A DNA stretch of 64,000 nucleotides from NCBI GenBank assembly GCA_017643025.1, contig JAEPOG010000001.1, positions 434,001-498,000 of the forward strand, given 5' to 3'. A model generated the notes under the pieces. It was not told where the DNA came from. It did not search any database and saw only the letters and a program-made list of their open reading frames with translations. The stretch is from Rhizobiaceae bacterium. Lineage in GTDB: Bacteria; Pseudomonadota; Alphaproteobacteria; Rhizobiales; Rhizobiaceae. Positions 1 to 9,500 of this stretch are shown piece by piece. Within the stretch, counting starts at the first letter, position 1; every line of letters begins with the position of its first letter. Made by a program: the position numbers and the translations under genes.

Positions 1-88
1 CCAATTGCACATGCAAGCCAGGCTGTAACCTACGCCTGCTCATTCGGAGGGCTGTTGGGCCAGAACCTCTGCTAACCTGCAATGAAAT
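1..88. other. Left flank of the island, no gene seen
   Basis: No coding region is supported here. A GTAACCTA octamer lies at 25-32, about 64 bp left of the tRNA-derived repeat. This is nearly the same offset as the GTAACCTA at 37194-37201 has from the right-hand repeat. The flank could therefore be the end of another related island rather than core chromosome, but it is too short to decide. Confidence 0.4.
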
Positions 89-138
<50 letters not shown>

Positions 139-267
139 TGACAATATGCTTTCATAGCCTCCCATACAGGCTCATTGCAAATCAAAATTTTATAATAAAA
201 TCTGATATTTGCCGTCAATTCATCTCAGGTTCTATCATAACATCACTTCCCAAAACGCAGCCGGTTT

Positions 268-287
268 GTTACCTACGACGTAACCTA
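268..287 (+). repeat. Paired GTWACCTA motif, candidate integrase arm site
   Basis: GTTACCTA (268-275) is followed at a 12-bp period by GTAACCTA (280-287). The same pair occurs near the right end (37182-37201) and, as GTAACCTA then GTTACCTG on the minus strand, at 21923-21942. Short direct repeats flanking an att core are typical arm-type binding sites of tyrosine integrases. Their position just before codon 1 of the integrase supports the start at 300 over an upstream one. Confidence 0.55.
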
Positions 288-299
288 GGGATTGCATCC

Positions 300-1526
300 G
301 TGCCAAAAACAAACCTCACCGCGGCGTCCGTCGATCGCCTCAAGCCTCCCCCCAATGGACAGGTCGAGTATTACGACCGTCGCCTCCCCGCCTTCGGCCT
401 GCGCCTGTCGCACAAGGGAACCAAGGCTTGGTTCGTCATGACGAGGATCAACGGTAAGCTGGCGAGGCTGACGCTCGGTCGCTATCCGGCCCTGTCCCTC
501 GCCGATGCGCGCCAGAAAGCCGGAGAGGCGATCGACCTTACCGCCGCCGGCAAGGATCCACGCCTCATTAAGGCCGCTGCGGACGAAGAACGGCAGCAGC
601 GGCTGCGCAATACTTTCTCGGCCTGTGCGAGCGAGTTCATGCGGCTGCATGCAGAGCGGCGCCTGCGTCCTTCCACACAGCGGGAATACAGGCGACTTCT
701 GTTCGGTCCTGATACCAACACTCTGCACGACCGCCCGATCAGCCACATCACCAAGCGCGATGTCCTGGACGTAATCGAAACCATCGATGCACGCGGCTCC
801 CCTGCGGCAGCTTCCAGAACCCGCGCCTATCTCAGCAAGTTCTTCAACTGGTGCGCCGAGCGCGACATCATCGAGACGGTGCCGACCGACCGCATCCCCG
901 CGCCCAATCCGGAGGTCAAGCGCGACCGAGTTCTGGATGCCACGGAGCTGCGATACCTGCTGCGCGCGCTCAACCAGGAAGTAACTGCCATTTCGAAGGT
1001 GATCCGCATCCTGCTCCTGACCGGACAACGCAGGTCTGAAGTCGCGGGCATGCGCTGGTCGGAACTGGACAGGCTCGACGGCGCTGAGGCCACTTGGCAG
1101 ATTCCCGGAAGCCGAACGAAGAACGGCGAGAGCCATCTCGTGCCGCTCAGCCCGCCCGTCGTCGATCTGATTTCGGCAATGCCGCGAACGAACAGCGATC
1201 TTGTGTTTACCACGACGGGCGACACCCCAGTGTCAGGCTTCGGCAAGTTCAAAGCGCACCTCGACCGATCAATTAACGAATTGAGGGCCAAGGACGACCT
1301 CGGCCCGATGCCGCACTGGCGCATTCACGACCTGCGCCGGACGATGGTCACCTTAATGAATGAGAGGCTGGCAGTTCCGCCTCACATCGTCGAAGCAGTA
1401 GTCAATCACATCAGCGGCCTGGCAAAGGCGGGCGTGGCCGGCGTCTACAACCGTGCGCTCTATATAGACGACCGGCGGAAGGCGCTGGAAGCATGGGGTC
1501 ACCTGATTGACGACAATCAAAGGTGA
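300..1526 (+). CDS. Tyrosine-type site-specific integrase of the island
   Basis: This 408-residue protein resembles island and prophage integrases that use tRNA genes. An N-terminal arm-binding region of the DUF4102 type (VDRLKPP, then FGLRLSHKGTKAWF) precedes a SAM-like core-binding domain and the catalytic domain. The catalytic set is visible: R244 in TGQRRSE, H343 and R346 in HDLRR, H370 in NHISG, and the nucleophile Y383 in GVYNRA. I chose the GTG at 300 because the frame upstream runs through the candidate arm sites and attL and does not look like integrase. It lies next to attL, at the island end away from the intact tRNA. No excisionase gene is adjacent; the AlpA-like gene at 23.6 kb could serve. 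It probably integrates and excises the 37-kb island. Confidence 0.9.
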   Translation: MPKTNLTAASVDRLKPPPNGQVEYYDRRLPAFGLRLSHKGTKAWFVMTRINGKLARLTLGRYPALSLADARQKAGEAIDLTAAGKDPRLIKAAADEERQQRLRNTFSACASEFMRLHAERRLRPSTQREYRRLLFGPDTNTLHDRPISHITKRDVLDVIETIDARGSPAAASRTRAYLSKFFNWCAERDIIETVPTDRIPAPNPEVKRDRVLDATELRYLLRALNQEVTAISKVIRILLLTGQRRSEVAGMRWSELDRLDGAEATWQIPGSRTKNGESHLVPLSPPVVDLISAMPRTNSDLVFTTTGDTPVSGFGKFKAHLDRSINELRAKDDLGPMPHWRIHDLRRTMVTLMNERLAVPPHIVEAVVNHISGLAKAGVAGVYNRALYIDDRRKALEAWGHLIDDNQR

Positions 1527-1579
1527 ACTCAGGTCAAGGGGCAGTCGCGTCATTCAAAGCATCGCGAATGGGACAAGTG

Positions 1580-3295
1580 CTAGCGCGTTCGAAGGACTCC
1601 TAATGCGCCATCGTAGAGATTGGGCATCGGCACCGGCCGTAGGGCGATCGTGCCCTGTTGGAAGACGCGCAACTCCGCCATCATGGATGACACACTGCCG
1701 CCGCGTTGGTCGAACAGCAGATTGCCGAGCGAGAACACCGACTGAAGCGCTCCGCCGGCTGCGATTTCCACTTCGTTTGAAGCATTGTGGCTGTGCGCGC
1801 CAATGACGGCACCGACCCCACAGTCGACAAACGTGCTCAGCGCTTCGTTCTCGAAAGGACCACTGGAAGAGGTGTAATTGCCACCCCAATGCGCAAATAC
1901 GATGAGCGGCGGCTCGGCTTCGACGCTGCAGGCGGCGGCCAACTGCTTGTGGTTATCGATAGCGGGATGATCGTGAAAGAAGCTCCGCTTGAACGTCAGT
2001 GGCAGCAGCCGAAAGGTGCCCATATCTGTTACTTCGCCATGCAGTAGCGGCACAACACCCGCAGTGCGAAGCACGCGCTTGCTACGCTCAAGTCCCTCGG
2101 CCCCGAAATCCCAGGCGTGGTTATTTGCCAAGCTGGCAGCCGTGACGCCCAGCTCCGCCAGAATCGGCCGGCTCAGCCTTTCGGTCATGAAAAGCTGTGT
2201 CGCTCGGCTACCCGCCGGTCTCTCCTCGAGAACCACGCCCTCCAGGTTGAGGACGAGCGGCGCCCCATGCGTTCGGGAACGGATCGCCTCGACAATCGAG
2301 GAACGACTCATCTGGTCCTGTAACAGGCCAGTGATGCCGCGGCCAAGAAGCGTGTCTCCGCCGAAAAAGACGACCGTCTGATCGGGATAGCGGATCGCGC
2401 CTGCTGCCGCCGCATCCGTTGTGAACAGTGTCACAACGTAACTTGTCGTGGTGCCTTCGCCAGGGACGTAGTCGGCGGAATTGCGATTGCCTACAATGAG
2501 CGGTTTGGCGCCGTAAACATGCTTTTGCAGATACATCTGAATGTACTGCGCGGCACTGCTGTCCAGATGCGAGGGCTGATTGAGCATGCGGCTCGCCTCG
2601 GGCTCGCCCGAGCTGATGACACTTAGCGTTTCCTGATCGCGAAGCACGGCGCGAAAACGCGGCAGGTGATGTGAGTAGTCCGTGGATTGGACGACGAGCG
2701 TCTCGGGCCCGATCAGCGATGCAAGGACAGTACTTGCCTCGCGCCAGTCTTCGATCGTGCTTGAGGACGCCGCGGTGACGGCGACGACTGCCGCGTCCGG
2801 AAACACCTTGTGCACGAACGGCAGAACGCTGTGAACACCGTGCTCACCTTCTGCCGTGCCGATGTCGGAAAAGAGTTTTCCTGCCTGGAGAATAGCCGCA
2901 GACAGCGCTGCATCGCCTTTAACGCTCCCCGTAACGGGCTCGAAACCGCTCGTAGTCACGCCAAAAGGGGTGTCCAGAACGCGAAAGTGATCGGGCGCGA
3001 TTATGAGCACGCGACTGTAGCTTCCTGAGGAAGCCGCCAAGATGCCGCGTGCGATAAGGTCTGCGGCCAACATGTGGTGTGGTACGGTGACACCGGTAAT
3101 GACTGACGGAGGCGGCGTAGCCGGCATTTCCGCCCCGAGTGCGCCTTCAATCGCGGCCAGGTCGCGTGTCTCTTCCATGAAGCGCCCGGCAGTGTCGAAC
3201 GCATTAGTCGGCTGGCAAAACAACAGCCCAAGCATCAGAACAATCGCTTTGGCGGCGCGCCAATCCGGCAAGATTTTCTGCATCGCGAGGTTCAT
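1580..3295 (-). CDS. Exported Memo-like / CapA-like fusion protein
   Basis: This 571-residue protein starts with MNLAMQKILPDWRAAKA and a hydrophobic segment ending near CQPTNAF, so it is probably exported. The first half (about residues 30-270) resembles the Memo family (AmmeMemoRadiSam protein B), with VPHHMLAADLI, APDHF, GEHGVHSVLPF and STDYSHH carrying the family's histidines. The second half (about 290-545) resembles CapA/PgsA metallophosphatase-like proteins, with FFGGDTLLGRG, LNLEGVV, SLANNHAWDFG, GAHSHN and SLGNLLFDQ. Each domain is known, but their fusion is unusual. The ATG chosen sits at the signal peptide. It is divergent from a MORN, WG and STAND operon, with an 89-bp gap. Function is unknown; CapA proteins act in the envelope on poly-glutamate or related substrates, and Memo proteins are metal-dependent dioxygenase-fold enzymes. 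Confidence 0.8.
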   Translation of the reverse strand: MNLAMQKILPDWRAAKAIVLMLGLLFCQPTNAFDTAGRFMEETRDLAAIEGALGAEMPATPPPSVITGVTVPHHMLAADLIARGILAASSGSYSRVLIIAPDHFRVLDTPFGVTTSGFEPVTGSVKGDAALSAAILQAGKLFSDIGTAEGEHGVHSVLPFVHKVFPDAAVVAVTAASSSTIEDWREASTVLASLIGPETLVVQSTDYSHHLPRFRAVLRDQETLSVISSGEPEASRMLNQPSHLDSSAAQYIQMYLQKHVYGAKPLIVGNRNSADYVPGEGTTTSYVVTLFTTDAAAAGAIRYPDQTVVFFGGDTLLGRGITGLLQDQMSRSSIVEAIRSRTHGAPLVLNLEGVVLEERPAGSRATQLFMTERLSRPILAELGVTAASLANNHAWDFGAEGLERSKRVLRTAGVVPLLHGEVTDMGTFRLLPLTFKRSFFHDHPAIDNHKQLAAACSVEAEPPLIVFAHWGGNYTSSSGPFENEALSTFVDCGVGAVIGAHSHNASNEVEIAAGGALQSVFSLGNLLFDQRGGSVSSMMAELRVFQQGTIALRPVPMPNLYDGALGVLRTR

Positions 3296-3384
3296 GTATT
3301 CTCCGATTGCTCTTGGCCCGATGCAGATTGACTGCCGCGAAGCTTTTTGCACCTATACGCAATAGATCGGGAGGTGGGCAAAGG
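3296..3384. promoter_or_regulatory. Divergent promoter region of the Memo-CapA / MORN cluster
   Basis: This 89-bp gap separates two divergent genes and must hold both start regions. A good ribosome binding site (GGAGG near 3370 and AAAGG next to the ATG) precedes the rightward gene. I could not assign -35 or -10 boxes with confidence. Confidence 0.4.
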
Positions 3385-5265
3385 ATGATTTCAGCGACGC
3401 GGGAAGGTCCATGGCCGCGCCGGCTCCGGGCTGTCGCGGGAACTGTCGTTGCCGCAATCCTTTGGATTCAGGTCCCCTCACCCGCGCTGGCGCAGGATAT
3501 TCAGCCTGTCACTTCCGCCGAACCCGCCGAGCGCATACTGCTGCCGGGTCGGCAGACGCACACATTGCGCACGCGTGTGCAGCTCGTTTGGGACCAGTCG
3601 GCCGGCAAGCTGAGGCGAAACCGCTACCATCTCTTCGATCCGCTCGCCGCCGAGCAGCTTGATTTCTTCTGGGAGCCGCGTTTCCCGGCCCTCGACCGCC
3701 CCGGGCACATATCGGGCGAAGGCGTGCTGACATGGCGCGAAGCGGGTTCGCTCCAGCACGGGCGGGAAACCATCGTCGCCCAGTATCGCGGGCATGTGAT
3801 CGACGGGAAGCTGCACGGCGAAGGCACCTTCCTCCATCGCAGCCGGCTGCGCTACGACGGCGCCTGGGTGAACGGCCTGATGCATGGAGAGGGGCACCTT
3901 ACGTTGCCCAACGGCGATGTTTACGCGGGCGGCTTTCGTGATGGCCGCCTGCACGGGCATGGCTTGTACATAGCTGCGACGGGCGAGATTCACGAAGGCG
4001 GATATGCCGTCGGCGCCCGCCACGGACACGGTCTGGTTTCCGAGGCGAACCGGTATGCCTATGCGAGTTACTGGAACGCGGGCATGGAGGACCGTCAGCG
4101 GCGGGCTTCGCCGCCTGCCGACTGGCCGAAACTGGTGCAGGTCCAGGCAAATGCGAGCGGCCCTGCCGACCTCGCGGTCGCCGTCAGTGTAGAGGGCCAG
4201 GCAGCCTTCTGCTGCTATGTCGGACCACCGGCGATTTCCTACACCTCTATTTCCCGGCCGGACCGCCTGGAGATCATTCCCGACGCGCCAAACATGCTCG
4301 ACATCTGGCGTGGCGAAGCGAACATCGCCTTGGATGATGCCGTGACCTTCGATTGGGATCGGGCGGGCATGGCGGAATACAGTTTCCTCAACTACTCGAA
4401 AATGCACATAACACCCGTCATTCTCCTGATCGGCCTGGAGAATCGCGGCGCCGACGACGCGCATATCGTTGGGGCACATCTGGAGGTGGACAGGAGCGCC
4501 GTCGATAACGAGCCGGCGCTTCAGGCTTTGCCGCTGTGGCCACTCGAAAACCAGAACATCGACTTCAGCATCGAGAACTATGGCTGGGGCACGGCTGAAA
4601 ACGCGCGCCTTGAATTCAGCTTCCGCAATCCCGAGAAGGATTTGACATCGGAACCGATGACCATCGAGATCGGTCATCTCGACAGCGTGCACGATTTTTC
4701 GTTCGAAGGGCCTATGGCTTCGCTTGGAGCCGATATCGAGAAGATTCGAACGCTCGGTGCCGGCTGCGGCTGGAATGACGAAGAGTGCTTGAGGTTGGCC
4801 ATCAACAGAACCGCGTTCGGCGATCTGCTGCCCTACCTCCGCGAAAATAAGCTGGACGTCGGTTTCGACGTCGACGGCCATCTCGCCTACGACTGGCTCG
4901 ACAGCGATGGCAAGCGGCAGTCCGACCGTGCTCCCTTCACTACATGGGTAGCCGTCGAGAGCTTTGGCAGCCGGGCGGAATGCGAAGGTGCCGATATTGT
5001 AGACATTGCGGGGCTGGAGCCCTTTCCGTTTCAGGAGCAAGCCACTGCCTATCGAATGCCTCTTCCGGTTTCAGGTGTCGTTCGTGCAGGCTCCGTGAGC
5101 CGCTGGCGCGTTGCCGTTGATGCGCGCAAGAGCTCGTTGCACGATTTTCGTGTCGTCTTCGAGCTTGCGGACGGCCGCGCCGCGCAGTCGCGCCTCATCG
5201 ATCTGCTTTACTTCCGGCCCAGGTCCTTTCCGGAAAGCGTGCGGCCTTTCCAGCCGCGTTGCTGA
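3385..5265 (+). CDS. Exported MORN-repeat protein
   Basis: This 626-residue protein has a signal-peptide-like start (arginine-rich, then VAGTVVAAILWIQV, ending PALAQD). About residues 135-235 hold at least four MORN repeats, seen as DGKLHGEGTF, VNGLMHGEGHL, RDGRLHGHGLY and AVGARHGHGLV. The remaining 390 residues are not recognised; they contain scattered cysteines and look like beta-rich extracellular domains. The ATG at 3385 is preceded by a strong Shine-Dalgarno sequence, so an upstream in-frame start is unlikely. MORN repeats bind lipids or proteins in other systems. The next gene starts within 12 bases, so it is probably the first gene of an operon with the WG-repeat protein and the STAND protein. 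Confidence 0.8.
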   Translation: MISATREGPWPRRLRAVAGTVVAAILWIQVPSPALAQDIQPVTSAEPAERILLPGRQTHTLRTRVQLVWDQSAGKLRRNRYHLFDPLAAEQLDFFWEPRFPALDRPGHISGEGVLTWREAGSLQHGRETIVAQYRGHVIDGKLHGEGTFLHRSRLRYDGAWVNGLMHGEGHLTLPNGDVYAGGFRDGRLHGHGLYIAATGEIHEGGYAVGARHGHGLVSEANRYAYASYWNAGMEDRQRRASPPADWPKLVQVQANASGPADLAVAVSVEGQAAFCCYVGPPAISYTSISRPDRLEIIPDAPNMLDIWRGEANIALDDAVTFDWDRAGMAEYSFLNYSKMHITPVILLIGLENRGADDAHIVGAHLEVDRSAVDNEPALQALPLWPLENQNIDFSIENYGWGTAENARLEFSFRNPEKDLTSEPMTIEIGHLDSVHDFSFEGPMASLGADIEKIRTLGAGCGWNDEECLRLAINRTAFGDLLPYLRENKLDVGFDVDGHLAYDWLDSDGKRQSDRAPFTTWVAVESFGSRAECEGADIVDIAGLEPFPFQEQATAYRMPLPVSGVVRAGSVSRWRVAVDARKSSLHDFRVVFELADGRAAQSRLIDLLYFRPRSFPESVRPFQPRC

Positions 5266-5276
5266 CGGAGGATCCA

Positions 5277-6521
5277 ATGGTCCTCGAAATGGCTTCAACG
5301 ACAATTTGCAGGGCGTGGATCGCCTTGGTTGCCGTGTTGCAGCTGCAGTCAGCCGCTGGCGCCCAGGACTTGGCTATCGAACCGCGCTTCGACTTTGCGG
5401 GTACCTTTCATGACGGTGCTGCGCCTGTGCAATCCGGGGGGCTTTGGGGGCTCATCAACGAGCAGGGTAAATGGCTGCTCGAGCCCTCCTATGACGAGAT
5501 CGGTCCTGGCGGTGACGGCCGGTTTGCCTTCCTGGCAGGCGGACGCTGGGGATATCTCGACAGCACCGGCGAGGTGCGCATTTCTCCCCGTTTCGACGAG
5601 GCGCGTCCCTTTGAGGAGGAAATCGCTCCCGTAAAACAGAACGGCCTTTGGGGATTCGTCGGCACGGACGGCGCCACCGAGGTGGACTTCCGCTTTGAAG
5701 ATATCGGCAGCCACCAGGGCGGATATGTTTCTGCCCTCGACGCTGAGGGTTGGGCGCTCTTCAAGGTCGCTGCCGAAAAGACTGTGTTTTGGTACGAGAC
5801 ATCCGACGGTGGTGCCGTGCATAGGCCCGGGCAAGAGCCGGAATTCGCAACGGAATTCTGGAACGCCGTCGACGATGAAGAAGATACCTTCCGCTCCGAA
5901 CCATCGTACAGCGGCGAGATCGACGGTGAATGGCAACACATAACTCCCGAGCGCCTTTACTCGGTATCTGACCGGGCTGTTATCGCTGCGTCGGATCAGG
6001 GTGAATGGCTCTTCAATCTTGACTATTTCGCCAACCCCGGGTCGATGTGGAAATACAAACACTCGAGCCTCTTCTACAGCATACGCAGGCGCGGCGAAGG
6101 ACTTGCAGCCGTTGCGCGGGAGAAGGGTCGATGGGGCTATCTCCACTGGTCGGGACGTGTCTATTGGGACGGCAGGTTCGAGGATGCGAGCGTCTTTTCG
6201 GAGGGATTTGCCGCGGTGAAATCCGGCGGCAAGTGGGGTTATATCGACAAGTCGGGCAACTTCGTCGTCGAGCCCCGTTACGACGCTGCATACCCCTTCA
6301 GGGACGGCTATGCCGTGGTACGGATCGGCGATAAGCGGGGCTTCCTCAAGAGGGACGCATTCGACCGCATCGCCGAGTTCATCGCGCCGCGCTACGAGGA
6401 TGCCTTTCGCTTCAGCGAGGGCCTTGCCGCCGTCAGGATCGGCGGCAAATGGGGTTATGTCTCTGACCCGGACTACCGCCTACTGGTCGAAGGCAATGTC
6501 ACACAGATCGAACCCGAATAA
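5277..6521 (+). CDS. Exported WG (KWG)-repeat protein
   Basis: This 414-residue protein has a cleavable-looking signal (WIALVAVLQLQSAAGAQD). It then has many WG repeats, seen as GLWGLINEQGKW, GRWGYLDSTGEV, GLWGFVGTDGA, GRWGYLHWSGRV, GKWGYIDKSGNF and GKWGYVSD. WG repeats are thought to form beta-propeller-like or solenoid binding surfaces; no enzyme motif is visible. The ATG at 5277 follows GGAGG. It lies 11 bp after the MORN gene and 24 bp before the STAND gene, so co-transcription is likely. Both exported partners have repeat-based binding folds, which suggests sensing or scaffolding in the periplasm. Confidence 0.82.
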   Translation: MVLEMASTTICRAWIALVAVLQLQSAAGAQDLAIEPRFDFAGTFHDGAAPVQSGGLWGLINEQGKWLLEPSYDEIGPGGDGRFAFLAGGRWGYLDSTGEVRISPRFDEARPFEEEIAPVKQNGLWGFVGTDGATEVDFRFEDIGSHQGGYVSALDAEGWALFKVAAEKTVFWYETSDGGAVHRPGQEPEFATEFWNAVDDEEDTFRSEPSYSGEIDGEWQHITPERLYSVSDRAVIAASDQGEWLFNLDYFANPGSMWKYKHSSLFYSIRRRGEGLAAVAREKGRWGYLHWSGRVYWDGRFEDASVFSEGFAAVKSGGKWGYIDKSGNFVVEPRYDAAYPFRDGYAVVRIGDKRGFLKRDAFDRIAEFIAPRYEDAFRFSEGLAAVRIGGKWGYVSDPDYRLLVEGNVTQIEPE

Positions 6522-6545
6522 TATGCCGCTACCACCGGAAAGTGC

Positions 6546-9500
6546 GTGAGTTACAAGCTCTTCCTGTCATCGCCATCCGATGTCGCCAACGAGCGCGATG
6601 CGGTCAGGCGCGTCGTCGATCGCATCAATGCAGAGCACGGCGACGATCCGCCTTTCGAGCTCATTCGGTGGGAGGATTGGTACTATACGGCTGAGAGCAC
6701 TTTCCAGGACCAGATCGACAAGCCGTCGACCTGCGATCTCGTCGTGTGCATTTTCTGGAAGCGCCTGGGCAGCGAATTGCCGGAGGCGTATCGGCGCAGC
6801 GACGGCACCCTACCTACCGGCACCGAATACGAATTCGAGGAGGCGTTGCAGAATGCGGCGCGTTCGCCCGGCAAGGTCCCTGACATTCTGGTGTATCGGA
6901 ATCGCTCGGAAGTGTTTTTCGCCGCGACGACCCACGAATTCGAGAATGCCCAGCTCCAGCGCTTCCTCACTTTCTGGAAGCGCTGGTTTCAGAGTGAGCA
7001 GGGCCACTTCGTTGCCGCCTTCCAGAACTACGACGCCGTTAATGAATTCGAGCGACTGTTCGAACTTCATCTGCGGCAATGGCTGGCCCGGCGACGCGGC
7101 GACGTCGTGTGGACCTCAGGCTCTCCTTTTCGCGGGCTCAAGCCTTTTGACGTAGAACACGAGCCGATCTTCTTCGGCCGGAGCCGCGAAACAGCACGCA
7201 TACGCGCACGCTTTCTCGCCAATGCCGTATCGGGCATTCGGTTCCTGACGATCGCCGGCGCTTCCGGTTCGGGCAAGTCCTCGCTGGCTCGGGCTGGCCT
7301 GCTGGCGCAACTTATCCAGCCCGGCGGCATGGGCGAAATCGCCGGCTTCGCCCGCTGGGCGGCGGTGACGCCATCCAGCCTCTCGCCAGACGGACGCGAA
7401 TGGGCCGACGGACTGGCGCAGGTGTTCTTTACAACGTTGGGACCGGGGCTTCAGGAAGGCGATTTCGGTACGCCAGAGCTGCTGGCTGCGCAGATCGCCC
7501 GAGGTGGGTCCGAGGCTGCCGCGCCGATCGCACGCGCACTCGAACGCATGAAGGCTTCAGACACCGAACTGGCGCGCGCATCCGGCTCTTTGCCTGGGGC
7601 CTTCCTGCTTTTGACGGATCAATTGGAAGAAGTGTTTGCATGGGAGCGCTCCGACGCCGAGCGCTTCCTGTCCTTTCTGGAGGCTCTCGCAAGGTTCAGC
7701 GCGCCCCTTTTTGTGATTGCGACGCTCCGCTCCGATTTCCGCCACCGGATAGCGGACTACGAGCCGCTTGCGCGATTGGCGGCGATCGGCGAGCCGCAAG
7801 CGCCTGGCGAGCACGATCGCGTCGTGGACCTCGCTAGCCCGAGCGCTCGGGATGTTGGCGAGATGATTGTCGGGCCGGCGCGCGCGGCCGGGCTGCGCTA
7901 TGAGATGCGCGACGGCCGCGACCTTCAGGCGACAATCGAGTCCGAAACTTCGACGAATTCCCTTCCAGCTCTCCAGATGCTGCTGTCGGAACTTTACCAA
8001 CGCCGCGATAAGGACGATCTGCTGCTGCTCTCTGCCTACGACCAGCTCGGAGGCGTTGCTGGCGTGATGGCGGCGCGCGGCGAGGAGGTGCTCGATGGGC
8101 TGAGCGTGGAGACACGCGCGGCCTTCCCACAGCTGTTTCGCGCCCTGATTGCGTGGAATGCCTCCGGCGGGCCGGCGGTCTCGCGCACCCTGATGCTCGA
8201 CGCTCTTCAGGAAGGAACGCCGGTTCATCGTCTGGCTCTCGCGCTGCGGGACGCCACCCTGCTTTCGTCCGACGAAGGCCGGTTGCGCATCGCCCATGAA
8301 AGCCTGATCACCGGGTGGCAGCGGCTTGACGATCTGTTTCGCGACGAGCAGCGCTTGTTCGAGGTGCGCGAGCGGCTCCAGGCGTGGCAGCGGAAATATG
8401 AGGAGGTTGAACCTTCCGCGACGACAGCGCGGCGGGAGCGGTTGCTGCAGGGCTTTCAACTGCAGGAAGGGCGCGACCTGGTCGTGAAATGGGGAGCGTC
8501 GACCCTTGAGACGACGGCGCCGGGACTGGCTGCATTCGTCGCGGCTTCGCATTCGCACGAGCGGACGCGTCGTATAAGAAGGGTTGCTGTTGTCGTCTCT
8601 TTCGCCGCCGTCGTTGTTGCATTGCTGGGAACGGCGGGGTGGTTCGGCGCTGCGAAGCTGGATGCCGAGCACCAGGCCAGCATCCGACTGAATTTGGGTC
8701 GCGCCGAGGCAGCACTTCGTGAACGGCGCTGGGTTGACGCCGTGATCGCAGCCGCCGCCGCCAGACGACTGGAGGACAATGCGGAGACCCGATCGGTCCT
8801 GCTCACCGCTCTGTCGGAGCATTCGCCGCATCTTGTCAGTGTCATACAGCCGGATGGTTTGGCCACCCACTGGACCGGCGAGGCATCCGCCGCAGTCCTG
8901 GCCAAGGCTGGTGCGCTTGTCGAGATGGACGCAACCGGCATCCGCGAAACCGCCGTTCAGCCTCAGCAACCGGGCTCACCGCTCATTCGTGAGCTGTCTG
9001 GCAACCAAAGCGGCTATCTCGCTTTGCGGCAGGATGGCGCCCTTTTTGCGTTGCCCCGTACGGTGGGCGATTCACGTTGGACCGAAATCGCGCCTGCATC
9101 CGGCCACTGGCTCTCCTATGACCACCAGGCCGAGCTTCGCGTAACGCCCGAAGGCTCGCTCTCGGCAATGGCCGATTTGGCGAAGGGCGCAGTTCTCCGT
9201 AGCTGTACCATTGCTTCCCCGCCCTCTTGCCAGGTCGAGCGCATCTCGGGGCCCGCCCAGGTCGTGGCGTTCTCGCATGACGGTGCGCGGCTGGCCGTGG
9301 TTCATGCCGACCAGGGGCGCCCTCAGCTCGATATTCTCAACGCGACCACGAGAACCGTGGATGCGAGTGTCACTCTATCCGACGAGCAGCCGCTCAACGC
9401 CTATCTCAGCCTTGCATGGTCACACACCGGCGACATGCTCGCGCTGGGAACCAGACCTGGTCCATCCTCCAGTGCAGTGCCTGAGGCCGGATCGATCCGG

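Noticed and set aside
3478-5040. A long minus-strand open frame opposite the MORN gene
   Set aside because: It is antisense to a gene with a signal peptide and clear repeats, has no recognisable domain, and arises from high GC content.
7557-8969. A 470-codon minus-strand frame opposite the STAND gene
   Set aside because: It lies fully within the NTPase region of a clear gene, and its product is Arg/Gln-rich with no domain.
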